From CAYQTO01 sp964420455 (GTDB lineage Bacteria > Sumerlaeota > Sumerlaeia > SLMS01): 19,842 nucleotides of DNA. The position numbers and the translations under genes are program-made. Numbering within the stretch: the stretch's first letter is position 1; each line of letters begins with the position of its first letter. Location: assembly GCA_964420455.1 (NCBI GenBank), contig CAYQTO010000061.1, forward strand, positions 1 through 19,842. Direction: 5' to 3'. Under the pieces are notes generated by a model. That model was not told the origin of the DNA and made no database searches. It was given only the letters and a program-made list of their open reading frames with translations. This document shows, in pieces, positions 1 to 9,773 of the stretch.

Positions 1-112
1 GATCGTGATCGGGTTCGGGCTCCTCAGCTATCTGATGGCCCTGGCGGCGAGGACCGCGGAGGCCACCGGCGACCTTGAGGCGGGCGAGGCGCCGCCGGAG
101 GACGACTTGTGA
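1..112 (+). CDS. mrpC: MrpC (NuoK-like) antiporter subunit, C-terminal end only
   Basis: This is the last 36 codons of a gene that begins left of the window; the frame is read from base 2 to the TGA at 110-112. The visible peptide starts IVIGFGLLSYLMALAART and ends in an acidic tail (GEAPPEDDL). That is what the last transmembrane helix and cytoplasmic tail of MrpC/MnhC look like, a small NuoK-related subunit of the Mrp Na+/H+ antiporter complex in the inner membrane. The call rests mostly on position: the stop overlaps the GTG start of mrpD by four bases (GTGA), and mrpE, F and G follow in the standard order. Confidence 0.8.
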   Translation, partial: IVIGFGLLSYLMALAARTAEATGDLEAGEAPPEDDL

Positions 113-1647
113 ACGCGATCCTCCTTCCCGCGATCCTTCCCCTGGCGGCGGCCGCGGTGGCGCTGCTCTTCCGCCCGGAATCCCGCGCCCCCGCCATCAT
201 CGCCGGCGCCACGGCCCACCTCCTCGCCATCATCGCCGGCTGGTTCGTGGCGGCCACGCGCGACGGCAGCGTCCATACCATCGCCGTGGGCGGGTGGCCG
301 GGCACCTACGGAATCGTCTTCGCCCTCGACCTGCCCGCTGCCCTCATGCTTGCCGTCGGCGCCTATTCCTTCCTCGCAAGCTGGTGGTTTTCCTTCCTCG
401 GTGCCACCCCGCGCGAGGACGCCCACCGGTTCTACTATCCTCTCCTCCTGCTCCTCGCCAGCGGCGTGAACTGGGCCTTCCTCACGGCCGACCTCTTCAA
501 CCTCTTCGTCGCCTTCGAGCTTATCCTTCTCGCCAGCTACGCACTCCTTGCCCACACGAACACGGGCCCCAGCCTCCGCGAGTCCTTCAAATTCGTCGCC
601 CTGAACATCGTGGGCGGAACGCTGTTCCTCGCGGCGGCCGGCCTGGTTTACGGCGCCTTCGGGTCGCTCAACTACGCCGACCTCGCGCTGCGCATCGGCG
701 AGACCGACCAACGGGGCCTCGCCCTCGCCCTCGGCGCCCTGCTCCTCGCCGTCTTCGGCATGAAGGCCGCCGCCTTTCCTCTCTTCTTCTGGCTTCCGGA
801 GGCCTATCCGCGGGCTCCTCTTGGCATGATGCCCTTCTTCTCCGGCGTCCTCACCAAGGTCGGCATCTACTGCCTCTATCGCATCGCGACCCTCTTCTTT
901 GATGCGGAAATGATCGCTGTCTACCAGCCCGTGCTTCTCTTCCTTGCCGGAGCCACCATGTTCATCGGTGTCCTTGGCGCCCTCAGCCAGTGGACCTTCC
1001 GCCACATCCTCGCCTTCCACAGCATCAGTCAGATCGGCTACATGCTCTTCGGGCTGGCGCTCTTCACTCCCATCGGCCTTTCCGGTGGCCTGCTCTTCGT
1101 CCTCCACCATGCGGTGGTAAAGTCTTCCCTCTTCCTCGCCGCAGGCGTCGTCATCCTCTGGCATGGCAGCGACCACCTGAAGAAGACGACGAGTCTCCTG
1201 CGGACCCACCCCATGATGTCGCTGATGTTCCTTCTGGCTGCCCTTTCCCTCGCGGGGATTCCGCCCCTGAGCGGCTTCTATGGCAAGTACCTGCTGGTCT
1301 TTTCAGGCATCCAGGAGGGCGCCTACGTCGTGACCGCCGTCTCCATCGCCACCAGCCTCCTGACGCTTGCGAGCATGATGAAGATCTGGAGCTACTCCTT
1401 CCTGGGCACGAAGGAGGACGCCCCCCCGGCCGCCGCCGTGCATCCTCCGCTCCGCGCGCCCGTCTATACACTCGCGGGGGCCTGCGTCCTCCTCGCGCTC
1501 TTCCCCTTCGTCAGCGCCTGGCTCGTGAGCGCGTGTGATGACGCCGCGGCCCAGCTCCTCCTCCGGGAACCGTATATCGCCGCGGTACTTGGCGGACCCG
1601 TTGACGTCACCGAGGTGGCCTCGGCCACGCCAGAGGTGTCGCCATGA
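109..1647 (+). CDS. mrpD: MrpD, Na+/H+ antiporter subunit D (NuoL/M/N family)
   Basis: 512-residue polytopic membrane protein, the usual length for MrpD/MnhD. MrpD is one of the two large subunits of the cation/proton antiporter related to proton-pumping subunits of complex I and takes part in ion translocation in the inner membrane. The two charged residues known to be essential in Bacillus MrpD are present at the same numbers: Glu137 (in VAFELILLASY, helix 5) and Lys219 (in FGMKAAAFPLFFWLPEAY, helix 7). A further helix lysine, Lys250 (VLTKVGIYCLYR), is also conserved. The start is a GTG at 109 that overlaps the mrpC stop; the stop overlaps the mrpE ATG (ATGA, 1644-1647), so translation is probably coupled. 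The C-terminal 30 residues are soluble and poorly conserved. Confidence 0.95.
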   Translation: MNAILLPAILPLAAAAVALLFRPESRAPAIIAGATAHLLAIIAGWFVAATRDGSVHTIAVGGWPGTYGIVFALDLPAALMLAVGAYSFLASWWFSFLGATPREDAHRFYYPLLLLLASGVNWAFLTADLFNLFVAFELILLASYALLAHTNTGPSLRESFKFVALNIVGGTLFLAAAGLVYGAFGSLNYADLALRIGETDQRGLALALGALLLAVFGMKAAAFPLFFWLPEAYPRAPLGMMPFFSGVLTKVGIYCLYRIATLFFDAEMIAVYQPVLLFLAGATMFIGVLGALSQWTFRHILAFHSISQIGYMLFGLALFTPIGLSGGLLFVLHHAVVKSSLFLAAGVVILWHGSDHLKKTTSLLRTHPMMSLMFLLAALSLAGIPPLSGFYGKYLLVFSGIQEGAYVVTAVSIATSLLTLASMMKIWSYSFLGTKEDAPPAAAVHPPLRAPVYTLAGACVLLALFPFVSAWLVSACDDAAAQLLLREPYIAAVLGGPVDVTEVASATPEVSP

Positions 1648-2117
1648 TCTGGCTCCTTCGGCTGGCCGTGCTGATCGCCCTCGCGGCAATCCTGCGAGAC
1701 CTCTCGATCGTCACCATGATGCTCGCCCTCGCGATGACGATCGGCGGCGAGGCCCTGCTCCGCGGTGTGCGTGCGGGACAGATCGGGGCCGCCTTTCCCC
1801 TCCGCGTTCTGCGCTTCGTCGTGGACTTCGCCTGGGACCTCGTCGTCAGCAACGTGGTGCTCGCGTGGGATGTCCTCACGCCCAAGGATTACCACACGGT
1901 CAAGGTCGTCCGCGTACCCATCGATGATCTGAGCGAGGGCGAGATTGCCCTGTTGAGTCACCGCATCACCCTCACGCCGGGCACTCTCGCCTGTGATGTT
2001 GATCCGGAGCGGCAAGTCCTCTTCGTCCACGCCATGTATCCCAAGAAGGACAACCCGGAGGCGGCGCTTCGGTACCCGATCGACCTGCTGAAGGGCAGCC
2101 GCGGAGCCACCCTATGA
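1644..2117 (+). CDS. mrpE: MrpE, Na+/H+ antiporter subunit E
   Basis: 157 residues, the normal MrpE length. It has two N-terminal hydrophobic helices (about residues 3-35), an amphipathic stretch with VVDFAWDLVVSNVVLAWDV, and then the cytoplasmic domain signature ITLTPGTLACDVD followed by VLFVHAMY, which is diagnostic of the MrpE/MnhE family. MrpE is a small subunit needed for assembly and full activity of the Mrp complex. Its ATG overlaps the mrpD stop, and its TGA overlaps the mrpF ATG (2114-2117), so the genes are tightly coupled. Confidence 0.93.
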   Translation: MIWLLRLAVLIALAAILRDLSIVTMMLALAMTIGGEALLRGVRAGQIGAAFPLRVLRFVVDFAWDLVVSNVVLAWDVLTPKDYHTVKVVRVPIDDLSEGEIALLSHRITLTPGTLACDVDPERQVLFVHAMYPKKDNPEAALRYPIDLLKGSRGATL

Positions 2118-2392
2118 TCTCCCTTGGGCTCATCGGATGGGTGTCGCTTGCCGTGCTGGGCGTGAGCGCGGTGATGCTGACGGCGCGATTCTGCATGGGG
2201 CCGACGGTGCCGGACCGGCTTGCGGCCTTCGAGGCCCTCACGCTGGCGTTCCTCAGCTTCGTCGCCATGTGGAGCCTCCTCTCCGGGACTGTCTGGTTCT
2301 TCGACGCGATACTGGTCGTTTCCCTCGTCGGTTTTCTGGGGACGGTCTTTGTCGCACGATACCTCGAGAAGGGACGCGTGCACGATGATTGA
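2114..2392 (+). CDS. mrpF: MrpF, Na+/H+ antiporter subunit F
   Basis: 92 residues with three predicted membrane helices, the typical size and topology of MrpF/MnhF. The segment GPTVPDRLAAFEAL after the first helix matches the family's conserved 'GP.. DR..A.' loop, whose Asp is functionally important in studied homologues. The product is a small inner-membrane subunit of the Mrp antiporter. The gene overlaps mrpE by four bases, and its stop overlaps the start of mrpG by eight (2385-2392). Confidence 0.92.
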   Translation: MISLGLIGWVSLAVLGVSAVMLTARFCMGPTVPDRLAAFEALTLAFLSFVAMWSLLSGTVWFFDAILVVSLVGFLGTVFVARYLEKGRVHDD

Positions 2393-2693
2393 GATCACCG
2401 CGTATATCCTGCTCGGGGTGGGACACCTCTTCGTCTTTGTGGGTGCACTCGGGGTGTTCCGATTCGAGGACGTCTATCTCCGTCTGCAGGCCTCGTCCAA
2501 GGCACTCACCTTTGGATTTGGTGCGATCGTGCTCGCGGCGGGCCTCCTCAGCGGCGATCCGATCGCCCTGGGCAAGGCGGTGCTGGCCCTCGCCTTCCAG
2601 TTCCTTACCGCTCCGATCGCGGCAACGGTCATCGCCCGGACGGCGATCCGCGCGGGTGTCGAAATGAAGAAGCTCGCCGCGCCGAAGTCCTGA
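2385..2693 (+). CDS. mrpG: MrpG, Na+/H+ antiporter subunit G
   Basis: 102 residues, three hydrophobic segments, typical of MrpG/MnhG. The core GALGVFRFEDVYLRLQASSKA matches the family pattern (G.lGl.RfpDvytRlHA..Ka), with Gln-Ala in place of the usual His-Ala. I chose the ATG at 2385 because it gives the N-terminus MIEITAYILLGVG, which aligns with the family; the frame is open further upstream, but that part would overlap mrpF almost completely. It is the last gene of the operon: 73 bases later comes the 3' end of the convergent hppA gene. Confidence 0.92.
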   Translation: MIEITAYILLGVGHLFVFVGALGVFRFEDVYLRLQASSKALTFGFGAIVLAAGLLSGDPIALGKAVLALAFQFLTAPIAATVIARTAIRAGVEMKKLAAPKS

Positions 2694-2702
2694 AAAGGCG
2701 AA

Positions 2703-2733
2703 CGACCCCCGTGCAGAACAGGGGCCGTGGTCG
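2703..2733. terminator. Possible hairpin between the convergent mrpG and hppA genes
   Basis: CGACC (2703-2707) can pair with GGTCG (2729-2733), and the following CCC with GGG inside it, leaving an uneven interior bulge. It lies in the 73-base gap where two operons converge, where a shared terminator is expected. There is no T-run on either side, so a classical Rho-independent terminator is not shown; this may only be a stem that marks mRNA ends. Confidence 0.28.
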
Positions 2734-2766
2734 CACCTCAGACGGCGTATGGTATAGACGTGTCGA

Positions 2767-4923
<2,157 letters not shown>

Positions 4924-5053
4924 CGTCGAGATCCCGTCGATTTGGAGTGGGAGCGGGGGCACCCGTGAGTTCCCCGCTCATATTTCCCGACCTCCATTTT
5001 TCAGGGAAATCGCAGGATCACAATATCAATATGGACAAGATGGCGCCACTTTG

Positions 5054-5081
5054 GATGTAAGCGTTCGCTTGGACGGGGCAA
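5054..5081 (-). promoter_or_regulatory. Weak sigma70-like promoter candidate upstream of hppA, with a palindrome in the spacer
   Basis: On the minus strand TTGCCC (5081-5076) is followed after 16 bases by TACATC (5059-5054). This is a poor but possible -35/-10 pair about 130 bases upstream of the hppA ATG. An imperfect palindrome, AAGCGTTCGCTT (5059-5070), fills most of the spacer. The rest of the 5' region (4924-5120) is less GC-rich than its surroundings and shows nothing else I can support. Confidence 0.22.
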
Positions 5082-5120
5082 ATTGCACCTAGAAAGCCCT
5101 TTATTCGGATTCCTTCGGTG

Positions 5121-6320
5121 TCAGTCACCCTTCCTCCGGGGTGCTTTCGCGGGCTTCTTGGCCGCGATGTTTCCGGCTGATTTGCGGCGGGTTACGGGTC
5201 GCTCCGGGCGGGCAAAGGCCGCCCGCGAATCCGCGAACTCGTTCCTGAGCCGCTCCATCATGGCCTCTCGCCGCCGGTACAACCGCTTGAGCGGGCGCCG
5301 CTCCGCCCGGCTCAGCGCATACGCCGTCAACAGCGGCAACGCCACCGTCGAATCCACGTAGGCCACCACCGTGTCCGGCAACTGGTCCGGGTCCACCTTG
5401 CCCCAACTCACCGCCTCCGACGGCGTCGCCCCGGAAAGCCCCCCCGTGTCCGGCCGCGCGTCCGTCACTTGCAGAAAGTAATCGTGCCCCTGCTCCACGA
5501 TTCCAAGCACCTCCTGGATGTGGGGCTCCGTCTGCAGCAGGAAATTCTTCGGCGAACCGCCCCCAAGGATCCAGCACCCGGACTTGCCGCCGTTACGTTT
5601 CGCCTCCAGCACGATCGCCGCCGTCTCGTTCACGTCCGCGTTCACGTCGAACTGGAGCGCGCTACCCTCGAGCGCCTTCGCCGCCACGTTCATCCCGATG
5701 CTCGAATCGCCCGGCGAGCTTGTATAGACAGGCACATCCGCCCGGTGGCACGCCGCCAGGAACGAATGGCCCCGGATCCCCAGCGCCTTCTCCCGCGCCA
5801 CAACGTACTTTCCACACAACCAGTGGAACTCCGCCGTGCTCATCGGCCGCTGGAACTCCGGCGAGGCAATCACCTCCCGAAAGAACAGGTCCGTATCCAG
5901 GAGCACATTGTAGTCGAAGAAGATATCATAGATACGCACCACGCCGTCCTCGAACAACACCCGGTCGTCGACCTCGTGGCTGCCGCGATGGAGGGCCATG
6001 CCGAGGCCGAAGTGGACGTCGTGATAGAGGTTCGCCCCGGTGCTGATTACCCAGTCGATGAAGCCCGCCTCGACAAGGGGGATCAGGGCCGACATGCCAA
6101 GCCCCGCCGGCGTCAACGCCCCCGTCAGCGAGACCGCCACCGTCACCTCCGGCTGGAGCATCTTCTCCGCCAGCAGCCGGGCCCCCTCGCGCAGGCGCCC
6201 GCCGTTGTACGCCAGAAACGCGGACTCCACCAAGTCCGCCGCCTTCATGTTTTTCCTGATCGGCGGGGGCAGGATGCGTCCCCCGGAAAGCCACGGCGAC
6301 GGTTTCTTTTTTCTGGCCAT
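5121..6320 (-). CDS. Deoxyhypusine synthase-like protein (probable NAD-dependent polyamine aminobutyl transferase)
   Basis: 399 residues from the ATG at 6320, which has GGGAGA ten bases upstream; the frame also offers an ATG at 6356, without as good a site. Family marks: TGANLYHDVHF (NAD-binding region), the lysine of GGGSPK (Lys258, codon 5547-5549), which aligns with the catalytic lysine of eukaryotic deoxyhypusine synthase, and SGATPSEAVSWGK, the spermidine-pocket segment. Eukaryotic members modify eIF5A, which bacteria lack. Characterised bacterial homologues instead move the aminobutyl group of spermidine to a diamine (homospermidine synthesis), so a polyamine role is the likely one. The last 30 residues are a Lys/Arg/Ala-rich tail (AAKKPAKAPRRKGD) outside the family domain. 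The gene stands 97 bases after the GDSL gene and probably has its own expression. Confidence 0.85.
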   Translation of the reverse strand: MARKKKPSPWLSGGRILPPPIRKNMKAADLVESAFLAYNGGRLREGARLLAEKMLQPEVTVAVSLTGALTPAGLGMSALIPLVEAGFIDWVISTGANLYHDVHFGLGMALHRGSHEVDDRVLFEDGVVRIYDIFFDYNVLLDTDLFFREVIASPEFQRPMSTAEFHWLCGKYVVAREKALGIRGHSFLAACHRADVPVYTSSPGDSSIGMNVAAKALEGSALQFDVNADVNETAAIVLEAKRNGGKSGCWILGGGSPKNFLLQTEPHIQEVLGIVEQGHDYFLQVTDARPDTGGLSGATPSEAVSWGKVDPDQLPDTVVAYVDSTVALPLLTAYALSRAERRPLKRLYRRREAMMERLRNEFADSRAAFARPERPVTRRKSAGNIAAKKPAKAPRRKGD

Positions 6321-6364
6321 GCGAGTCGGGTCTCCCGGCGAAAATGGAACCGCCATTCACCAAA

Positions 6365-6378
6365 CCCGCCGCCGCGGG
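6365..6378 (-). terminator. Short GC hairpin after the GDSL gene
   Basis: Read on the minus strand, a five-base stem CCCGC/GCGGG with a four-base loop is followed by TTTGG. It lies 39 bases past the stop of the SGNH lipoprotein gene and 45 bases before the chosen start of the deoxyhypusine-synthase-like gene. It could mark the 3' end of the 13 kb saccharide operon, but the stem is short and the T-run is only three bases. Confidence 0.28.
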
Positions 6379-6417
6379 CTCAAAGGAATTCCACACCCAA
6401 CGACCCGGCCCGCGGGA

Positions 6418-7155
6418 CTACTCGAATTGCTGCTCCGCCGCCACCAGCACCCGCCGAACCGCGTCCCGCCAAAGTTCGTACCCCTGCCGGTTCATGTGCA
6501 GTTCGTCCTCGATGAAGATCTCCGGCTTTGGCCGGCCGTCCTCGCCCAGCATCGGCGACGCCGTGTCGATGAACGTCACCCGCGGGTCCGCCGCCGCGTC
6601 CTCCGCCAGCATCCGGTTCGCCTCCTGCATCTGAGGCCAGACGTCCCACCGGCTCGGACTTGGCTTCGCCGGCAGCAGGTAGAAGCGCACCGAGGGGTCC
6701 TGCGCGTGCACCCGATGCTTGATCGCCTGGTAGGCCTCAAACACCGCCTCCGGCGGCACCCCCGCCGCGATGTCGTTGTCCCCCTCGTAGATCAGGATCG
6801 CCCGCGGCCGGTACGGCAGGACCACCTGGTCCAGATACGTATAGACATCGTACATGGTGCTGCCCCCAAAGCCCCGCGGGATCAGTGTCAGCGGCGCCAG
6901 GTCCTCGTGGATCATCCCGTGCCATCCGCGCATGCTCGACGAACCGATCGCCAGCACCGCACCCTCCGGCGGGAACTCCATCGCATCCGCCGCCACGAAG
7001 GCCTCGATCTCCTCGCGGTACCGATCCGGATCCGGCCACTCATAGCCCGCCAGCTTGTCCAAATCTGGCGACTTGCTCACTGGCCACTCCGGCGATGCCT
7101 TCATTCCGCACCCCATCAGCAGACCTGCCAACGCAACAAGCAATAAGGCATACAT
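6418..7155 (-). CDS. SGNH/GDSL-family hydrolase, predicted lipoprotein
   Basis: 245 residues. The N-terminus MYALLLVALAGLLMGC is a hydrophobic signal ending in a lipobox-like LMGC (Cys16), although without the usual basic residues, so it is probably a lipid-anchored envelope protein. SGNH blocks are in order: AIGSSSMRGW (block I, Ser nucleophile, about residue 71), RGFGGST (block II Gly), EGDNDIAAG (block III Asn) and DELHMNRQGY (block V, Asp and His of the catalytic set). Members act as esterases, lipases or deacetylases on acyl groups, including those on polysaccharides. The start has GGAG eight bases upstream. It is the last gene of the run, 45 bases after the second GH66-like gene, so removal of acyl decorations from the same glycan is a reasonable but unproven role. 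Confidence 0.82.
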   Translation of the reverse strand: MYALLLVALAGLLMGCGMKASPEWPVSKSPDLDKLAGYEWPDPDRYREEIEAFVAADAMEFPPEGAVLAIGSSSMRGWHGMIHEDLAPLTLIPRGFGGSTMYDVYTYLDQVVLPYRPRAILIYEGDNDIAAGVPPEAVFEAYQAIKHRVHAQDPSVRFYLLPAKPSPSRWDVWPQMQEANRMLAEDAAADPRVTFIDTASPMLGEDGRPKPEIFIEDELHMNRQGYELWRDAVRRVLVAAEQQFE

Positions 7156-7200
7156 GGTTCCACTCCACGCTGAAATGTCCTCACCTTCGCGAATTCCATC

Positions 7201-9771
7201 TCAATTCCCCCCGGATTCCTTCCCGGCCTTGATCACCAGCGCGCCCGTGGTGTGCAACTCCGGAATCAACGTCCGGACCGTGTTGCCCTTCCGCTCAAAA
7301 TCCACTTTCAGCGGCAAGCCGGGATCTTCCGCATCCGGGGATAGATACAACACTTGCCGAACTTCCATGTTCGCGGGCACATCGATGGCCACCTCGCGAT
7401 GAACGAGCGGATCCGGAGCGGTGCGGGCCTCGTCCCAACGGACCTGCTCGCCATTGTTTAGAAGCATCACCGTAATATCGCCGCGATCGTTCCGAAAACC
7501 CCGGGCCACACAGCCTGGAACGAATAACGACGTCCGGTAGTTCTCCACCATACGGCCATGGTTCAACCCGTAAAGGATTGCATCGAACACGTTGTAGCGC
7601 CGGATGATCTCCGTATTCTCCCCCGGTATGGCCACATTATCCGGATAATAGAGCGAATTGAGCGCGTGCATTTCTCCGGTGACCTCGTTGGGCTCGCCCG
7701 CGATCATCAGCGAACCGCCACCGACAAGGCACATGCCCATCATGAGCCGGAGATGGTCCGGAGGAAAGTGGGCGGGATCGCGAAATCCCGCGTCCGCCGG
7801 ATACATCTTCAAGACAACGCGTTGGCCCCTCGGCTCCCGGTGACGATAACAGATCTCGACCGTTTCCTCGATGCCCGACTTGTATCCCGCCCAGTTCTCG
7901 ATGAAGATAAAGTCCGTGATGTCATACATACGCTCGATACCAAATTCGTTCACACAATTGAAGGAAATCGCCACCGGATCTTTCACCGAATGGGCCATCC
8001 GCCATGTATCTTCGATCAACTCGGCAATCACGTCGGAAAGCAGCCGCCCGTTCGCAGCACTTCCCTCAGAGTAATAACGCGCCGAGACGTCATGCCCATA
8101 GGAGTCAATTTCCAACCCATCAAATGCCACCAGATCCCCGGGGTTGTCGAGCAATGTGCGGCGCCACTCTTCGAGAATGTAATCCCGCCATGGGGAGTCT
8201 CTCGCAATGGCCATCAGCCAGAACCATTTTCGATCGCCGGACGCATCCGCCGCCTTCTCCGTCAAAATGCGCCCGTTGAAAATCAGATTCTCCCCCTGCG
8301 CGTTCGTCATTGGATACGGAAGACGCTCGAAAACGCTCCGGGACGCTGCATAGGCGGCGACGTAGGCAATGGAGAGAATTCCCCGTTTCCTCCCGCTCTC
8401 AATTTTTTCGGATATATCCTTCGCAAGAATCTCGCTTCCGTAGAAAGGCTGGAACTCATAGACCACATCAGTGGGTGCATAGATTCCATGGGCGGGAAAG
8501 TAGTCGTAATACTCGACGGCGTTGATCAGCAGGTCCGCCAACATATCACTCTTCTTCCCGTAGTCATCGCCTATCCGGTCCCAATTTGCATAGAAGCCAT
8601 AACGTAAATCATCAGATGGATCGCTGACCACGGGCAATACGTGCACGGCGTGGTCCGTGAAACCTTTATCCGATGCCAGGGCCAACTCCAGCACAATGGG
8701 CAACTCAACCCCACCGGCTTCCTCTTCCAGCCGAATCCTGTCATCTTGGATCCCGACCCGCCTTTCCTCCCAATCAAGGAGGTTACGCGTCCGACGCACC
8801 AGGAGGACCTCCCCCTCGTTTCGGCCCCGCTCTGCCAATTCAATCTCCACGAAATGCGTTTCATCCGGCTTCACCCAGACCCTTTCCACATTGACATCGG
8901 TGAACCGGACACCTTCCACAAATTCCCGCTCAACTACCTTGGGCTTCTGGAGGGGGCGCCCGGGAATCGACGCACGATACTTTTCCGGCATCAGACTGCG
9001 CAGCTCCAGGATGGAATTTCCGTCGGGATCCCTCTCCTCCACCCGGGGATCAGGAAGCCATTCATACTCCCCTTCGGCGGTTCTCATCACGAACTTGTAG
9101 CGAATCAATCCATGAGGAAGCTCCAGCATTCTCAACCATACTCCATTATCAAGTGGATACATGCGGAACCGCGGATTGGTGACGATGCCCTCCCGGTTCT
9201 CCCCCCAACCATTGAAACTTCCCGCCAGGTAGACCATTTCCGCATCGGGTGCCTCCACCGTAAAGGCAAACATCGCGCCTCCGTCAACCACTTGCGGAGC
9301 CTGGCCGGACGAGAGTGTGAGCCCATATTCGGCCTCAAGCAGTTCTCTCGACAGACGCGCTTCCGGCGGTGCCTCCTCAAAAGAGACAACCAAAGGCTCC
9401 CCACTGGCCACACGAAACGAGGAACCGGTACCCAGCCATCCGTTGGTTGAATCTGCGTCCTGATCAACGGCCCATTCAAACTTATGGGTGGGATCGGGAG
9501 CGATCTCCGTGATGACTCCCCAAATCCCATCACCAGACTCCCCATCGCCATGTTGTCCATCATCATACATGGGCCTGCGGACATATCCCCCCCATCCACT
9601 GTCGGGCTGGCCCGTTTCCGGGTTCCAATTGCAGGCGTAATAGATCTCGCCAGATGGGGCCGGATTGGAAGATTCATCATAGATCAGGGTGACGGGTGCT
9701 GTGGCCATCACCGAAGTGAACAATGCCATAAATGTGACACTGAAGTAAAAGAGGCGCCGGAAGTCGTTCAC
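7201..9771 (-). CDS. Secreted GH66-like glycoside hydrolase with CBM48-like module (dextranase/CITase family)
   Basis: 856 residues from the GTG at 9771, which has AAAGG six bases upstream; a TTG at 9777 overlapping the permease stop is the alternative. Order: signal peptide (about 1-24); accessory beta module (about 26-122, with MYDDGQHGDGESGDGIW); CBM48/E-set glucan-binding-like domain (about 165-258, VYLAGSFNGW ... YKFV ... DPDGN); Ig-like linker (about 288-380); catalytic barrel (about 386-740) and C-terminal beta domain. The barrel matches GH66: INAVEYYDYFPAHG at the family's QFYDW site, DGLEIDSYG with candidate nucleophile Asp556 (codon 8104-8106), and FIFIENW with candidate acid/base Glu625 (7897-7899). 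The 69-residue spacing between them is as in known dextranases. It should cut or transglycosylate alpha-1,6-glucan outside the cell. The gene follows the permease gene directly and has lower GC than the far parts of the operon. Confidence 0.78.
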   Translation of the reverse strand: MNDFRRLFYFSVTFMALFTSVMATAPVTLIYDESSNPAPSGEIYYACNWNPETGQPDSGWGGYVRRPMYDDGQHGDGESGDGIWGVITEIAPDPTHKFEWAVDQDADSTNGWLGTGSSFRVASGEPLVVSFEEAPPEARLSRELLEAEYGLTLSSGQAPQVVDGGAMFAFTVEAPDAEMVYLAGSFNGWGENREGIVTNPRFRMYPLDNGVWLRMLELPHGLIRYKFVMRTAEGEYEWLPDPRVEERDPDGNSILELRSLMPEKYRASIPGRPLQKPKVVEREFVEGVRFTDVNVERVWVKPDETHFVEIELAERGRNEGEVLLVRRTRNLLDWEERRVGIQDDRIRLEEEAGGVELPIVLELALASDKGFTDHAVHVLPVVSDPSDDLRYGFYANWDRIGDDYGKKSDMLADLLINAVEYYDYFPAHGIYAPTDVVYEFQPFYGSEILAKDISEKIESGRKRGILSIAYVAAYAASRSVFERLPYPMTNAQGENLIFNGRILTEKAADASGDRKWFWLMAIARDSPWRDYILEEWRRTLLDNPGDLVAFDGLEIDSYGHDVSARYYSEGSAANGRLLSDVIAELIEDTWRMAHSVKDPVAISFNCVNEFGIERMYDITDFIFIENWAGYKSGIEETVEICYRHREPRGQRVVLKMYPADAGFRDPAHFPPDHLRLMMGMCLVGGGSLMIAGEPNEVTGEMHALNSLYYPDNVAIPGENTEIIRRYNVFDAILYGLNHGRMVENYRTSLFVPGCVARGFRNDRGDITVMLLNNGEQVRWDEARTAPDPLVHREVAIDVPANMEVRQVLYLSPDAEDPGLPLKVDFERKGNTVRTLIPELHTTGALVIKAGKESGGN

Positions 9772-9773
9772 TG

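Noticed and set aside
28..1209. A 393-codon - strand frame opposite mrpD
   Set aside because: Extremely Glu/Gly/Arg-rich product caused by the base composition of a membrane-protein gene read backwards; mrpD has all key residues.
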